Assembly: GCA_033065855.1 (NCBI GenBank)
Contig: JAVXUO010000936.1
Location: 1-64,000, forward strand
DNA length: 64,000 nucleotides
Direction of reading: 5' to 3'
From: Escallonia rubra
Lineage: Eukaryota > Streptophyta > Magnoliopsida > Escalloniales > Escalloniaceae
Translations under genes and position numbers: made by a program
Part shown: positions 13,248 through 25,500 of the stretch, piece by piece
How positions within the stretch are numbered: the first letter of the stretch is position 1
Layout of the letters: each line of letters starts with the position of its first letter
Notes under the pieces: generated by a model
Database searches by the model: none
Seen by the model: only the letters and a program-made list of their open reading frames with translations
What the model was told of the DNA's origin: nothing

Positions 13248-14901
13248 CTTGTTTGGTCATTTGGTGAAGAAGCTTGAGAGGATCTAATTTTGTTCTCTAG
13301 AGGAAACTACCCATGTCATTTTGTGATTTGTTGGATATTTTGTTGGTTTTTAAAGTATTGAAGACCTTTGGTTTGCAAAATGTAGGATCAAACGGTATGA
13401 TCTCTTGTTATTGGGTCTTGAAGATTACTGTTTTACTTATATTCTGAGGTTTTGATACTTGCATTGCATGAGGTATTTCTTGTAGTTTAGTTCTTGAGGT
13501 GGAGATTGGCGGTAACATATTGGTTCTTTACTAGGCAAAATAACGTAAGTTGCTGTGAATGTCTTCGTAAATGTCTTGAATGAGGTTAGGGTAGGGTGCC
13601 TTGTATTGGTGACATTATGAGCTGATCTCAATGTGGATGGGATCTCTTGGGATTCCTAAAGTGAGGCGTAGGGGGGTTTTACGAGTTCCTTTCCTGCCTT
13701 AGCAATAGCTTCTGAATTTCCATGGCCACTGTACGAGTACGGTTCTTACGCCAAATACCGCAATTATCAGATATATGAATGTGAACACCACAACTTGAAC
13801 AATGGGCGACTAATGCTCTCGCTCGTGCAAGCTACCGCAGTTTTCATGTTATGCGCATGGGTTCGCTCTCGTCATTTCATACATGTTATGGTCCAACTCG
13901 AATATCTTGTTTTCACAATTGAGTGTTGGCGATGGTAACAACAGTGGATCCAATATATATTTTTTATATAATTTGTAGAGATAAACATTTGGTTATTTCT
14001 TTTATTACTGTGATATGTACAACTAATGATCATATTTCCAACTGCAGTCTGTACGAGTAATGATAATATCCAGCATGAGTCGTCTGTCATAAGAATGGTG
14101 GATGAGGGCTATAGTTGCAAAGTTCTTGATTGTGTTGGTTTGTAACAGCCTAACAAGTTTGTAGAGTTGTCGTTCTCGACTGAGTTGTAATATTTGTTAT
14201 ACTCGGTGATAGGTCTGCATAAATATTCTTATTATAAATGTAGATTAGTGGTTAAGGAGAATATTTTTGCACAAATTACATTGATTAGTGCATGATGTTG
14301 CATATCCAAGATGTAGTTGTGGGACTGTTTGTCCACGACACAAACAAGAGACACCAACACACACACGAAATGATGATATATCATGAACATGTAGAAGTCA
14401 GGTCCAGTGTTCATTGTTGGTGGCCCTGACAACACCTTTCTTTTCACTAAAATGATCTGCATTGCACAAAAGTTCGTAGCACCAACAATTTCCTACCTTG
14501 AAAAGCCACCGACTTTGGTGGAGTACGAGGAAAACTGTCTTCAGATGTGTATTGTAAGCTCACAAAAGTCTCAATACATCTGTCCACTTCGAAAATTATC
14601 TCGCAATTATCTTGTTTCTTTGCGTTGTAACAATTGACGCACAGACTATTGTGTAGCCCAAGCCAAAGCGGATTTAGCTGAACCCAATAATAAGAAAAAA
14701 AATACTGATAGTTTGGGAGGATAAAGTGCTAGCCATCATATAGAGGCATAGAGCTGTTTCATTTTAAGCTAGCTTTACTAGCCAAGTTCAGTGGGAAACA
14801 ACTGATAGAGGGAGACAGAGAGAGTTTTCATTGTACTTCTAAGTTCAATTGCTGCAAAAAGCTACTTGAGCCAAATCCAAGCTTTGTTTGAAGAAAGAAG
14901 A
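13248..14901. other. RPL18A 3' UTR and intergenic region
   Basis: The first 200 bases are T/G-rich and are probably the 3' UTR. The rest is unremarkable AT-rich DNA up to the upstream region of the b561 gene. A TATA-like word tcatatagaggc lies near 14735, in range for the next gene's promoter, but it is weak evidence. Confidence 0.4.
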
Positions 14902-16923
14902 ATGCATATGCTTCAGAGGTTAGAGCTTTCAACCGTTCTTGCAGTTCTTTCTCTCGTCAATCTCCTACTCTCTGTTGGGTGCTCATCTCATGAACAAAAC
15001 CAAGGTGCTAGTCACAAGGCCATCAAAGAAAATGTTAACAAGGTAAAATCATCTCTCCCGTCAAGCGCATTCTACATGATGCAGGGTTTGGAGGCTAACG
15101 GAATTTTGGACTACTGGACTGTTTGCAGGTGAGCCCTCCGATATCTGATATTGTACTTCATGGGATTCTGTCGTGGGCTTCAATGGGTTTCCTGATGCCT
15201 GTTGGAATAGTAGTAATTAGAATGTTGAACAAGGAGGACTGTGGCCAGAGAAAGCTCAGACTTCTCATTTACTTCCATGCTATTTTGCAGGTAAGCTCTT
15301 GAGTTTCACCTGATATCCGTTCTTCTGTAAATTCAGTGGTTATTTTCAAGAATTACCATTCCTCTTTTTCTGAAGAACACAGAACATGGTTTAGTGACAA
15401 GGTGTTATCATTAAAAGGTTGATATTTTTTTGGTAATCATAGCTCACTTTCATAATGGCACAAGTAATGAATTCATTAGGGGGACAAAGTTTTGCATGTG
15501 AGCCCACAGTTAGGTGGTGTTGTAATAAACTTTATTTGACTGTTCTAAAATAAAACACTTCTTTTGGGGGGCAAAAAAGGGAGTGATTATGGAGTTTAAT
15601 CCCATTAGAACTGATAATAGCATGATTTTCACTCTTTTGCATCTTCTTGTAATTGCTTTTTGGTTATTTAAGCTGAAAACATAGCATGCTGCAAGCTATA
15701 TGAGGCAGCCACGTATAAGTTAAAGAGCGATCTCCAGATTTTTCGTACATTGTACGTCGTATGTTGTATACGCGCTCATCAACATAAAGTACGCACGCTA
15801 TGCATGCTGCTCAACTTTTGTAGTGCAGACACTACACGATCCACATTCTCTGGGATGGTTGGAGAACGTAATTTACCACGGTTTTATGGTGTCCAATGTT
15901 ATATGATTACATGTTCCTAGTTTTATATCTCCTCAGATGTATGAATTCTCTCTATCCTTTCGACACTGAAGTACCATGTTATGTGAATTGTAAGATGCTT
16001 GCAGTACTTCTTGCTACTGCTGGAGGGGTTCTGTCACTCAAAAGCTTCGACAACTCGTTCAACAACAGTCACCAAAGGATAGGTCTAGCACTTTATGGTG
16101 CCATCTGGGTGCAGGCCTTGATAGGATTTCGAAGGCCTAAGAGGTAGTTCATTTGATTTCCCTAAACATGTTTCTGGCCCAGAAGAGTTAATTTTACTGC
16201 AGAAATTACCAGCATAACTATAATTTTCAACTTTCAGGAGTAAAGCATGGTGACCAAATCCCTCCCTGACTATATTCATCTGTCCCTCACCATTTTAAAC
16301 CCTCCAAAATATGCTTATCCACCGCCTCATTTAATAAGAAGTCAAATTTGTGTTGGGGATGAATAAGAAGATGCATGCGGGTGGATTTAGCCGTTACCAT
16401 ACAGAATTTCTGCCTTATTCATGATATGAACACCTGCCTTTAGCTTTTTTTCATTCCCTCACATCTAACCTTTCAAGCTTGGGCTAATTTAGTTTTCCTT
16501 CTATTACCTTAAGGTTTCCTTCAAATTTCCTGTGTATTGTGCAGGGGAAGTAAAGGCAGAAGTGCATGGTACTGCTGTCACTGGATACTAGGAACATTAG
16601 TATCTCTGCTAGGGATTTTCAACATCTACACAGGCTTGAAAGCTTACCAAAAGAGAACAGCAAGGAGTGCAGGACTTTGGAACTTCCTTTTCACAGCAGA
16701 GGTCTCTTTGCTGGCTTTCTTCTACCTCTTTCAAGACAAATGGGAGTACTTCCAAAAGCAAGGAGTGGTTTCAGGCACTGATCCAAGCGCACCCTCTAAC
16801 CAAGTGCTTCCCCAAAGGGACAACCAAAAGGAGGTCTTGGTGGAGCCAGGCAGGAAAAGCAACTCACTGGGGAACTATTTTGCCAAAACCAATGCTCTGA
16901 GGAAATTATTTCAACTAACATGA
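14902..16923 (+). CDS. Cytochrome b561 domain-containing membrane protein
   Basis: Proposed exons: 14902-15042, 15129-15290, 15995-16143 and 16545-16923, totalling 831 nt and 276 residues. The N-terminus (MHMLQRLELSTVLAVLSLVN, then LLLSVGC) looks like a signal peptide. The core has the features of the plant b561/ferric-reductase-like family: VLHGILSWASMGFLMPVGIV, LLIYFHAILQ, MLAVLLATAGGVLSLKSF, NSHQRIGLALYGAIWVQALI and CHWILGTLVSLLGIFNIYTG. The histidines in LHG, FHA, SHQ and CHW sit in the expected haem-ligand positions. The protein is predicted to span the membrane about five times and to carry electrons across it; donor and acceptor are unknown. No DOMON domain is present. Intron 1 (86 bp) is inferred because the alternative, reading through, stops at a TGA; its removal joins NVNK to VSPPISD as in relatives. 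The exon 3 acceptor (tgtaag) is weak but gives the conserved MLAVLLATAG start. Confidence 0.9.
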
Positions 16924-17665
16924 GCATCACTAATAATTACCTTATCTCCTACCATCTTTTTCTTCTGGGTAATGCACTATTTGATGCCTACACTCCATGC
17001 AAGTGACAACACATTATCGTGGTTAATCGCAGAATTGAAGTGTATGCATCAAAATGGGGAGCGAGAACCCGCTTCGTTTCCTCAAGTTCTCATTTCCTTT
17101 TAGGAATATGGTTTTATGATGAGATTCAGTAATGGGTATGGAGTTCAGATTTTGGAGATGGAGGCCTATTTGGGAAGTGAACTTGTAGTATGTTGTATGA
17201 AATATTGTAGATATGTTTGAAAGCATACATAAGCAGTGGCATCAATGGAGGAGAATAATGGCACACTGCAAGATTGGGCTTGTTAACTGTGATGTTTTTC
17301 TGAAGTCTTTTCACGAGTAAGATTGAAGACTAGAGGAAATATTGTACATTTTTTTTGTTGTTTTTTGTGTTAAGAAGAAAGGCATGGTAAAATAATTCTC
17401 ACATCTTGAAGTTTGAAAAGACTAGAAAACATGTGTAGACTTGTTTTTTTGGAGCGAAACGATGATCATACTTCACTTTTATCACCTATGTATATATTAA
17501 AACTCATCTGGGGTTGAATAGCTAGACCATTTAACATGAAGAGGCTAATCAATGGATTAATTGCAAAAATTTTCCCCGTGAAATGGCAGGATAGCAAGAG
17601 TATACCCCTAACAAATATAATAGCCAAATCTCCCCTCCACACATGACATAAAGAATACTGTTTGC

Positions 17666-17718
17666 TTATTAATAATATTATAATTGGTAGGATTTTTACC
17701 TACAATCAAAATAAAAAA
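17666..17718 (+). mobile_element. Tiny retro-insertion (53 bp) with 16-bp target duplication
   Basis: The word aaagaatactgtttgc occurs perfectly at 17650-17665 and again at 17719-17734. The 53 bases between end in an A-rich tail (caaaataaaaaaa). A long direct duplication plus a terminal A-tract is the mark of L1-type target-primed insertion, so this is probably an extremely 5'-truncated LINE or a SINE tail. The body is too short to assign to a family. Confidence 0.6.
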
Positions 17719-17861
17719 AAAGAATACTGTTTGCAAAATGATTCCTCCAAAACATGAAAGGCATTTCCAGAAAGACGAGAAACATTATTTTGGGCCGGGG
17801 TGGGGGAGAAGGTGCATTGGGGAAACATGTGCAGCTCACGTGTGAACTCTTACCCCTGCTT

Positions 17862-17889
<28 letters not shown>
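17862..17889. repeat. CA dinucleotide microsatellite
   Basis: An uninterrupted run of CA/AC repeats, 28 bases long. Confidence 0.95.
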
Positions 17890-17893
<4 letters not shown>

Positions 17894-18922
17894 CAAGTCA
17901 AAATTAGGGTTTCTGAGGGAAAGAGAAAGATAACAGCAACAACGACGACGGTAGTTCAACATCTCTATGGGATCTATAACTGCCACCGACCGTAAATTGT
18001 TATCCTAGAAACTCCTACCATGTCTCCACTTCTATTGACTCACACAGTTCATGTATATTCACAGTCGACCCGTTTCCCAACCACCTACGGCTCTGTCTGA
18101 CCGTTTACTGATTGTTGCCCTCCCTATTTCCCCCAATCCCCGCACTAAAAGTTGTACCCCTAATTTGCTTCATAGTTTTAGGTTTAACGTTGAGTTTTTG
18201 AATGCTTATAATGCTGAATTCAGTCAAATTGTCAATTAGGGATTTTCTTTTGGAGAGGAGTGATTGTTGTAGTTGAAGGTGGTTAGTGGTAATAGTAACC
18301 CTTGTGGTTTTGGTAATAGCAAGATGGAGGCACGTGTGGGGAGAAAGAGGGAGAAGTAAAGGTAATGGGTTTTGTTGCTAGCTCATTATGACTAGACACA
18401 TGGTGCCGTCCGCATGACTTACTTTTTTGCAATACGTCAAGGCATATTCAACGGTGAACCATTAATGACACCAACTCGCTCAATTCAAAACATCTACGTC
18501 ATGTGTTGTCAAATTAACAAAAACATTTCAGGGCTCGTGCCAAAGCCACCAAATTTGGACGCTTTGCCATGAACCGAATGACAAACCAAGGACAAAACAG
18601 CCTGCCAGTGGCACGACCAATTGTGTCTTAGTCGCAACCTCCTGCCTTAAACTTTTGGCCATGCCATGTTTTACCCCCATTGAGCATGTTGACACCCTCT
18701 ATCTTTAGGCACCTTCACACCATGTCTTGAGCACTTGGACACCCCCACGACATGCGCTTTCGCTAATGTGTCCAGCACATTTTTTTCCATAGAAACGTAT
18801 GCGCCATGCCTTCTCAAGACAACTCTTGAGAGTTTTTGTATTTATTCAAGTCTTGGTAATTGGGCACTCGTTACAGGCACCGTCGGGCCTCCTATGCATG
18901 CCCGGCAACACTCATGCCCCCG

Positions 18923-18940
18923 ACATTACATCCAATTGTT
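18923..18940. repeat. Target-site duplication of the LINE, left copy
   Basis: The 18-base word acattacatccaattgtt is identical to 19946-19963. The two copies bracket the truncated LINE exactly. Confidence 0.92.
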
Positions 18941-19945
18941 TTTTTTTGTTGTTGAAAGATAGAAATATATATACCAAGAGCGGAGCAAAGATTCGTACAA
19001 AGTAGGAGGACAAAGTCCGTTAAAAGATTACAAGATAGCTACAGAAAACAAAAACAAAAACGAAGTCCACCAGGGAGGCACAAGCCCATATCAACTCAAC
19101 GTAAGGATGCCACCAAACCCTATACAGTAGCAGACCAAGTCTGCTGAGAGCGAACGTTTGTAGTTGATGCAAAAGAAGCAAGTGCTGATGCGAGGTCCAA
19201 AATGCAGTCATTTCCCCGGGCAATATGTACAGAATGGAACGTCCTGCAGCTATCAAGCAAAACTAACACCGGGCCCGAACTAGACGGGACCGGGAGGCAG
19301 TGCATCATCATCTGCGAGAGTAAGACAGAATGAGGAATAAGAAAAACCACATGCAAATAATGCAGAGAAGCCAGCCAAGTAAGAGCAAGCAGTAAGGTCT
19401 CCACAATAGCAGAAGGTAAGTTGTCGGACAGAAGGAGATCGGTAAGTGCATGCATCGGTGTCCAATAAACATTAAAAAGCACTAAACCAATTCCATAGCG
19501 AGCGGCACCCTCAGCAGCAGTCACAAAGACTGCACAAAACACCGGAGAGGAAGGAATGGGACAAGAACATGTATCAGAGAGCAAGAGGGGATAAAGAGGA
19601 GGAAAGAAGTGCAAAAAACCAGAATGAAGAATCCCCTCTTCCTGTCGATTAGTAACCCGGAGTTTCCTGAGCGCGCCCCGCAAAAGACACGTCCCACGTA
19701 TCATATTAAAACATGACGAATCCTGGCTCGAAGTCCTTGTAACGAATAAGGGATGTTGTGGAAAACCTGATCGTTACGCATTTTCCAAATATTCCAGAGA
19801 ATAAGAGAAACCCAAACAACACTGAGAAGGGCATGTAGTTTCCGAAAAATTGGCTGGGCAAACCAATACTGCAGCCAATCCAGGAGCGAGGCGGAAGAAC
19901 AAGGCGGAAATTTTCGTAACAGGGGCATGGACCAGACCTTATGAA
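18941..19945 (-). mobile_element. 5'-truncated LINE with RNase H-like 3' end
   Basis: The element lies on the minus strand: its 3' A-tail appears as the T run at 18941, and its truncated 5' end is near 19945. It is flanked by a perfect 18-bp duplication. Translated on the minus strand, the first part reads SVVWVSLILWNIWKMRNDQV, the linker typical after the reverse-transcriptase zinc-binding region of plant L1 elements. The second part contains VETLLLALTWLASLH and later SCRTFHSVHIARGNDCI, which resemble the C-terminal RNase H-like domain of these LINEs. The frame is split at about 19701, so the fragment is dead. The 194-residue frame at 19120-19704 is this remnant and not a host gene. Confidence 0.85.
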
Positions 19946-19963
19946 ACATTACATCCAATTGTT
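19946..19963. repeat. Target-site duplication of the LINE, right copy
   Basis: Identical to 18923-18940. Confidence 0.92.
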
Positions 19964-21161
19964 ATGCCATTCATATGGTAAATATCGCAAAAACTACATC
20001 AATTTAGCGCGTTCATGTGCCATGCGTATGTTGCACGCCCTTGGCATCACATACTTACATGGCATTTGTTTAGGGAAGTCTTAATGAGCTTGGGGCAAAT
20101 AGGGATACAATCGACTCGGGCTATTTGGATTTTTCCCATCTCAAACATAACCAAATAGCTTTTCAAAAACTTAACTAAAAGGCTTCCTCGGCCCTCGTCT
20201 CGTGGATGTATCGTTTTTATTTCTGCCTCATAGACACATACACACACGGATTCATGCGCACGCGCACGCACGCGCACACACACACTCACACACAATTGGA
20301 AGCCACCATCGACCGTCGCTAACTGCCACTGCCCATGCCACCATTCGCCGCAGCCCACTGCTTACGCCATTGACTCCCAATAATCACTGTCGGCTAACTT
20401 TGGCAGCCACCACTGCCAATCATCGCAATCTCACTTTGGTAGCAATCTCCGTGCACTGCCACTGCCAAATGGGATTAAGTATATATATTTTTTTTTTACT
20501 ACAAGGGGACTAGTTTAAAACAAGAACAATTACAAACTAAACATGTTGAATCTAAAAGGGATGAGGCAAGGCAGGGTGAAGCACACTAAATCAAAGATGG
20601 GGTACTATGAGGATGGAAAAAGATGGGGTTAGGCAACTTGGGATGGACAACCCCCCCAAGCCCCCTATCGCCACCTCTACGTTGCATGTAGCGTGTCGCT
20701 TGAGTTGTCATTTCTAGGGATGCCATATGTCACTTGATGAAAAGATTGTTTTAGCTTTGTGTGTATACTAGAATTGATAACTTATTTGCACAAAACATTT
20801 ACACTTTGGTTTCTTACTTTAGAATTTTGGAGCCAACAAATTCTGGAGAGAGAAAGCACATCAGCTGCACCGAAGCATTAGAACTTCACATTGGATCGGT
20901 GACAGCAACCTCATAAAAACTTTTGCCGGGACATAAATGCATCGTCGCATAAAAACTTGCTCTGTGTTCAAAGTATTTACCAAGTAAAACTTTTGAGTAG
21001 TGTGTGATGGTAATTTCGCCATTTCCGTTTTATGTCATCATAATAATCTGACACGGTGTTGACTGTAATTTTTCATAACACATGCAGGTGAGTGTGATAG
21101 AAAGAAAATCTCAGTGGTGTTGAATGTAATTAACCGTAAGTTCGTAAGGACTTTGAATTAT
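19964..21161. other. Intergenic region between LINE and MULE-3
   Basis: Contains an imperfect CA/CG-rich microsatellite at about 20233-20293. I see no gene. Confidence 0.4.
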
Positions 21162-22464
21162 GGGTAAATTACACAAAACTCTCCTGAGGTTTGCCATAAC
21201 TACATTCAGCCCCCCTATCTTTAAAAATTACACTAAACTCCATGTGATTTGAAATACGTTTACACAAAACTCCTTTCAATTAAGCGTCTGTCAATAGAAA
21301 TTAAGGCACCACATAACTTTTTGTGGTCTACCAAAACTGCCCTTAGGCTGTCTTTCTCTTCCCCTCGATCTGGTCCCTATTCAATCCCAAATCCCCCAAC
21401 CTCCAAAAAACTCACTCCGTGAAAAGCGATTATGGGTTCCTGCCAAAAATACTTACAAACTTAAGAGATAACCAAAATCAGACAACACCACTCAACCAAC
21501 ATCATATATATACTATGATCTCACAAAAGTTCACAAAAATACAAGATCTAGATTTGCAAAATCAGAAGAAGGGTTGCGAAGCTTCAGATTTACCACCAAT
21601 CTAATGGAGATGATTTTTTAGAAAACTGAAGGCATGCAATGAATACAAGAAGTTCAAAAGGCGAGACGTCAAAATCCATGGATCAACCTTTTTTACATCG
21701 ACTCTGCTAAACAGGTTGAAGAACACCGAGAATAGACTCATAGATCTCAATCTGCACATGTACCACCCGTACAGACCACCACGCCATCACCACCAGGTTC
21801 AACCTCTGCCCCGACATCAGCACCACCCGAATCGCTACCACGAGATGATGCGCCAACGGTGCCTTGGGCGATCAAATGGCCAAAGGACATGGCCTTGTTG
21901 CTAAAGGGTGAAAGGTGGCACTGGTGGTGCGCCACCATCTCTTTGTCTATCTCTCATCTCTCTCTGGATATCTAGCTATAAGTAGAAACAATGTTGGTAG
22001 AATGGTAGGTCGGTGCGATTGGGATGGTTTGACGGGTGCGTAAGGTTGGCCGTGGTATTGATGGGTGGGTACACGGTGGTATGGATGGGTGGGGATTTAG
22101 TGTTTTTGGTTGGTATGGCTGGTGATGTTGGCAAGGATGGTGATGTGTTTCGGTGGGTACGATGGTGTGGGGTGATATAAATTTGATGCGAATAGTGGTG
22201 TGCAGTGGTGTAGATCAATGTGTAATGGTGTTTGTGGTGGGTTCATTGGTGTTTTTGTGTTTGTGTGTGTGAGAGAGAGAGAGGCATGAGCAGTGGAAAA
22301 AAAGATGACTAGATAATTTTTTTTATGAGGGATATTACCGTCTTTTCGTCAATTCTGTTAGAGTTGTTAGCAGAAAAAAAAAGTATAGCTTAGTGTAATT
22401 TTTAAAGATAGGGGGGCTGAGTATAGTTATGACAAACCTCATGGGGGTTTTGTGTAATTTACCC
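21162..22464. mobile_element. Non-autonomous Mutator-like element (MULE-3)
   Basis: The left end gggtaaattacacaaaac (21162) and right end gttttgtgtaatttaccc (22464) are inverted repeats. Similarity runs about 90 bp inward, through the words tgaggtttgccataac and gttatgacaaacctca. The flanking nine bases are ttgaattat (21153-21161) and tttaattat (22465-22473), matching at 8 of 9 positions. The interior at about 21420-21960 has near-open short frames that could be a captured gene piece, but I do not recognise any family. It is followed by a TGGT-rich stretch (about 22000-22250) and a GA run. The right end lies only 74 bp upstream of the UREG start codon. Confidence 0.9.
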
Positions 22465-22537
22465 TTTAATTATCTGGACAGACTTCATAGTTCATCATAC
22501 TACAGACTTAGAAACCTATTTACAGACTTCGAGTCAA

Positions 22538-25500
22538 ATGGCGTCACATGATTCTCATGTCCATGACCAGCATCATCATCATGACCATGATCACGACCAC
22601 CAGCACCATCATCACCACCATACCCATGAGTAATTTGCGTTGATTTTTGCTTTTGGAGCTTTTTTTTTTTGCATTTCATTTGATTTTGTTATGATTTCAT
22701 CCGTGACAGGAGATCTGACGGAGATTCAACATCGTCATGGGTGGGCCCAGATGGCAAGGTGTACCACAGCCATGATGGTCTTGCACCACATTCACATGAA
22801 CCCATTTTCTCCCCTGGCTACTTTAGCCGAAGAGCACCACCACTTCTCACCAGGGATTTCAATGAAAGAGCTTTCACAGTTGGTATCGGTGGTCCTGTTG
22901 GTACTGGGTATCTCCTATTGTACCTCATGTTTCACTTCGTACTTCATAAATTGATTTTTGGTCTATGAAGTGTTGTACCATTGGCAATGCTCCTTGTGGC
23001 CTTGTCTAGTAGCACTAGTGTTTCTCCCTGAATTCATCAATTCGTATGTTCTTGTTCACGTTTTCACCTGTATATTGCTATGTGTCTTATTAAGTTGAAA
23101 TTGTCTTATTTGATACGGATAAATAAATTACAATGAGGCCTTGAGAATTTTCGGGTATGTGGTGCAAATGTCTAAAGTCCGGAACTTTATTGATACTCGT
23201 GGAAATTGTTAAATTTTTGTCGCCACAGCCTTCAACCCACATAATGTTAGCTCTAGATTATAATTTCTTAGGTTTTTGTTCTTGTTCTCTAATTCTGAGA
23301 TTACACTCATCCTGCTGCTGCCTAGACATTTTGTTAATTTGACAAGACTATTATTACAAAGTGAGTCCTGCACTGTTACTACACTAAGGTTGCCTTTCAA
23401 TTTTTATCTCAATCAATAAGTTGCTTGGCCTCATTCGGTTCTTTTCTAATTCAGTGTCATTTACATTGTAGGAAAACTGCTTTGATGTTGGCACTGTGTA
23501 AATTATTGCGGGACAAGTACAGTCTTGCTGCTGTATGTCTTCTACTATAGAGCTTATTTACGAAGATTTTTCGTTTCCTTTTGCGTAAACGTGTCTGTAA
23601 GTATAAATGAATATACGGGAACTAATCAATTATGATCCTGACAACATAAGCTAAGTTGCTAGCGCAATCTGTTCGTCCATCCATCCCGAGTGGACGGGCC
23701 AGATCTGTTTTTTTAAAGTAAACTTCACATTGTGTAGCCGACGGTGAAATTTACCATACTCCCCCCCCCCCTCCCCACCAAATTTGCCTGCGAATCCCTC
23801 CAACTTATTAAATCTCTCCAAGGCATTTTGGTCAAATTCCTCGTCCGCTAGATAATGTAGCGGACGACAGACAGGTATACATAAACGACAATTTGATCTG
23901 GCCGATGGACGGACAACCAGATCTCTCTGGCAACTTAACTTAAGTGTGACGTGATCCACGACAAGCGCTGGTAACTTAGCTTAAGTTGCAGCGCGATCTG
24001 GCCAGGTCGCACTGGCAACTTAAATTAAGTGTGACGTGAATCACGTGATCCACGACAAGCGCTGGTAAGCTTAGCTTAAGTTGCCAGTGCGATCTGGCCG
24101 TCCATCTATCGTGGATGGACGGGCTCGATCTGTTTTATTAAGTAAACTTTCACCGTCCACTATATTATGTAACAAACGGTAAAGTTTATCACATGCCCCC
24201 CTCCCCTCATTTGCATGTGCTTCCCTCTTATTCATTAAATCCCTCCGAGACATTTTGGTCAAAATTCCCTTCCACTACGTTATTTGCGGATGACGGGAAA
24301 CTTAACATGAAACTTCGATCTAGCCCTTACATCCGTGATGGATGGACGGCCAGATCGAGGTGCCACCAATGGATCGTTAACTGTGTGTGTGTGTGTGTGT
24401 GTGTCAGTTTTAAGGCATCAGGGTCTGCTAATAACTTGGTTTCTAGTTTTGGTATAACTGTTGACCCAAAATTATAAGGCTCATCAGGTGTCTTCTTCTC
24501 TAGAGTAACAATGCTAGTGTTTAGTTGCAAGGTTTAGCTACATTACATTATATCTTCTTTGATCATGCCAGAGTAGTATTCTCTGTTTGACTACAGATTA
24601 ATTACGGACTTATCAATAGATTTAACAATTCAGCTTTTGATTGGATTGGCTGATAGATTGAGACAGTGATGCTATTTGAAATGTCTCTCAGTAGTCCAGC
24701 CGAGAAAGGATTCTACACCTCCCCACCCCATTCTCACCCTCTTTGTTCCGAATTTCTTGGTGGGGTTGGGGTTGGCGCACTAGAGCCTTCTGTAGGTATA
24801 ATTGTCTGCATTGATAACCGAGTACACTGATCCAATACAGTTCTTTTTCAAGTTCTATATCAAGTTGTAAAACCTTTTTCCTAGAATTCATTTTGTGTGT
24901 ATACTATACTTGCTTGAGCAGAAATTCGTGCAATTAGCGACAGAGTCGTTTCGACATATTTGTTTGGGCTTTGGATTCTTTAACTAGTTGTATTCAATCC
25001 ACACCAAGTCATCTGTTTCGAACCTTGTTAAAAGAAAAATTTCTACTTTCTGTGGTATAAATCACCTCTGTGTCGTTTGCTCCCTGAATTGTGAATTGCA
25101 TCACTGCCTATTGCATCATTAGAGGATATTGAACATTCCTCAAATGTAAAACCCAATTTATTTTTGCTCACAGAGCGGCAATCAACTTACTATTTTGAGG
25201 AGGGAATTTATCTTTGGCGTTCCTCCCAAACAAGCACTTACCCTTAAAGTAGATCCTTACTTTTCCTATACCTTATAGGATGAAATCATGGAGTCTAGAG
25301 ATTCTTTTTGGCCCCTAACAAGGAATTTTATCGTCCTGCCAACAGTCGTGCTGTTAAATTTTGTACTATAGTATGTTTTTAACCCCTTCAAGAAGTTTGA
25401 TGCAGTTCATTTAGTTTGGTGGAACTGAAAATTTCAACTTCTTCTGTTTAACATCCACGTAGTGTTTTACTAAAATATGAATTTTGTATGGCATCAGGTG

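Larger units (their letters stand above)
16924..18922. other. b561 3' UTR and intergenic region
   Basis: Holds the probable 3' UTR of the b561 gene, a 53-bp retro-insertion and a CA microsatellite (both listed separately). The remainder is unstructured AT-rich DNA. Confidence 0.4.

Noticed and set aside
19120..19704. A 194-residue minus-strand frame as a membrane protein gene
   Set aside because: It is the RNase H-like 3' end of a LINE with a flanking target duplication; its hydrophobicity is incidental.
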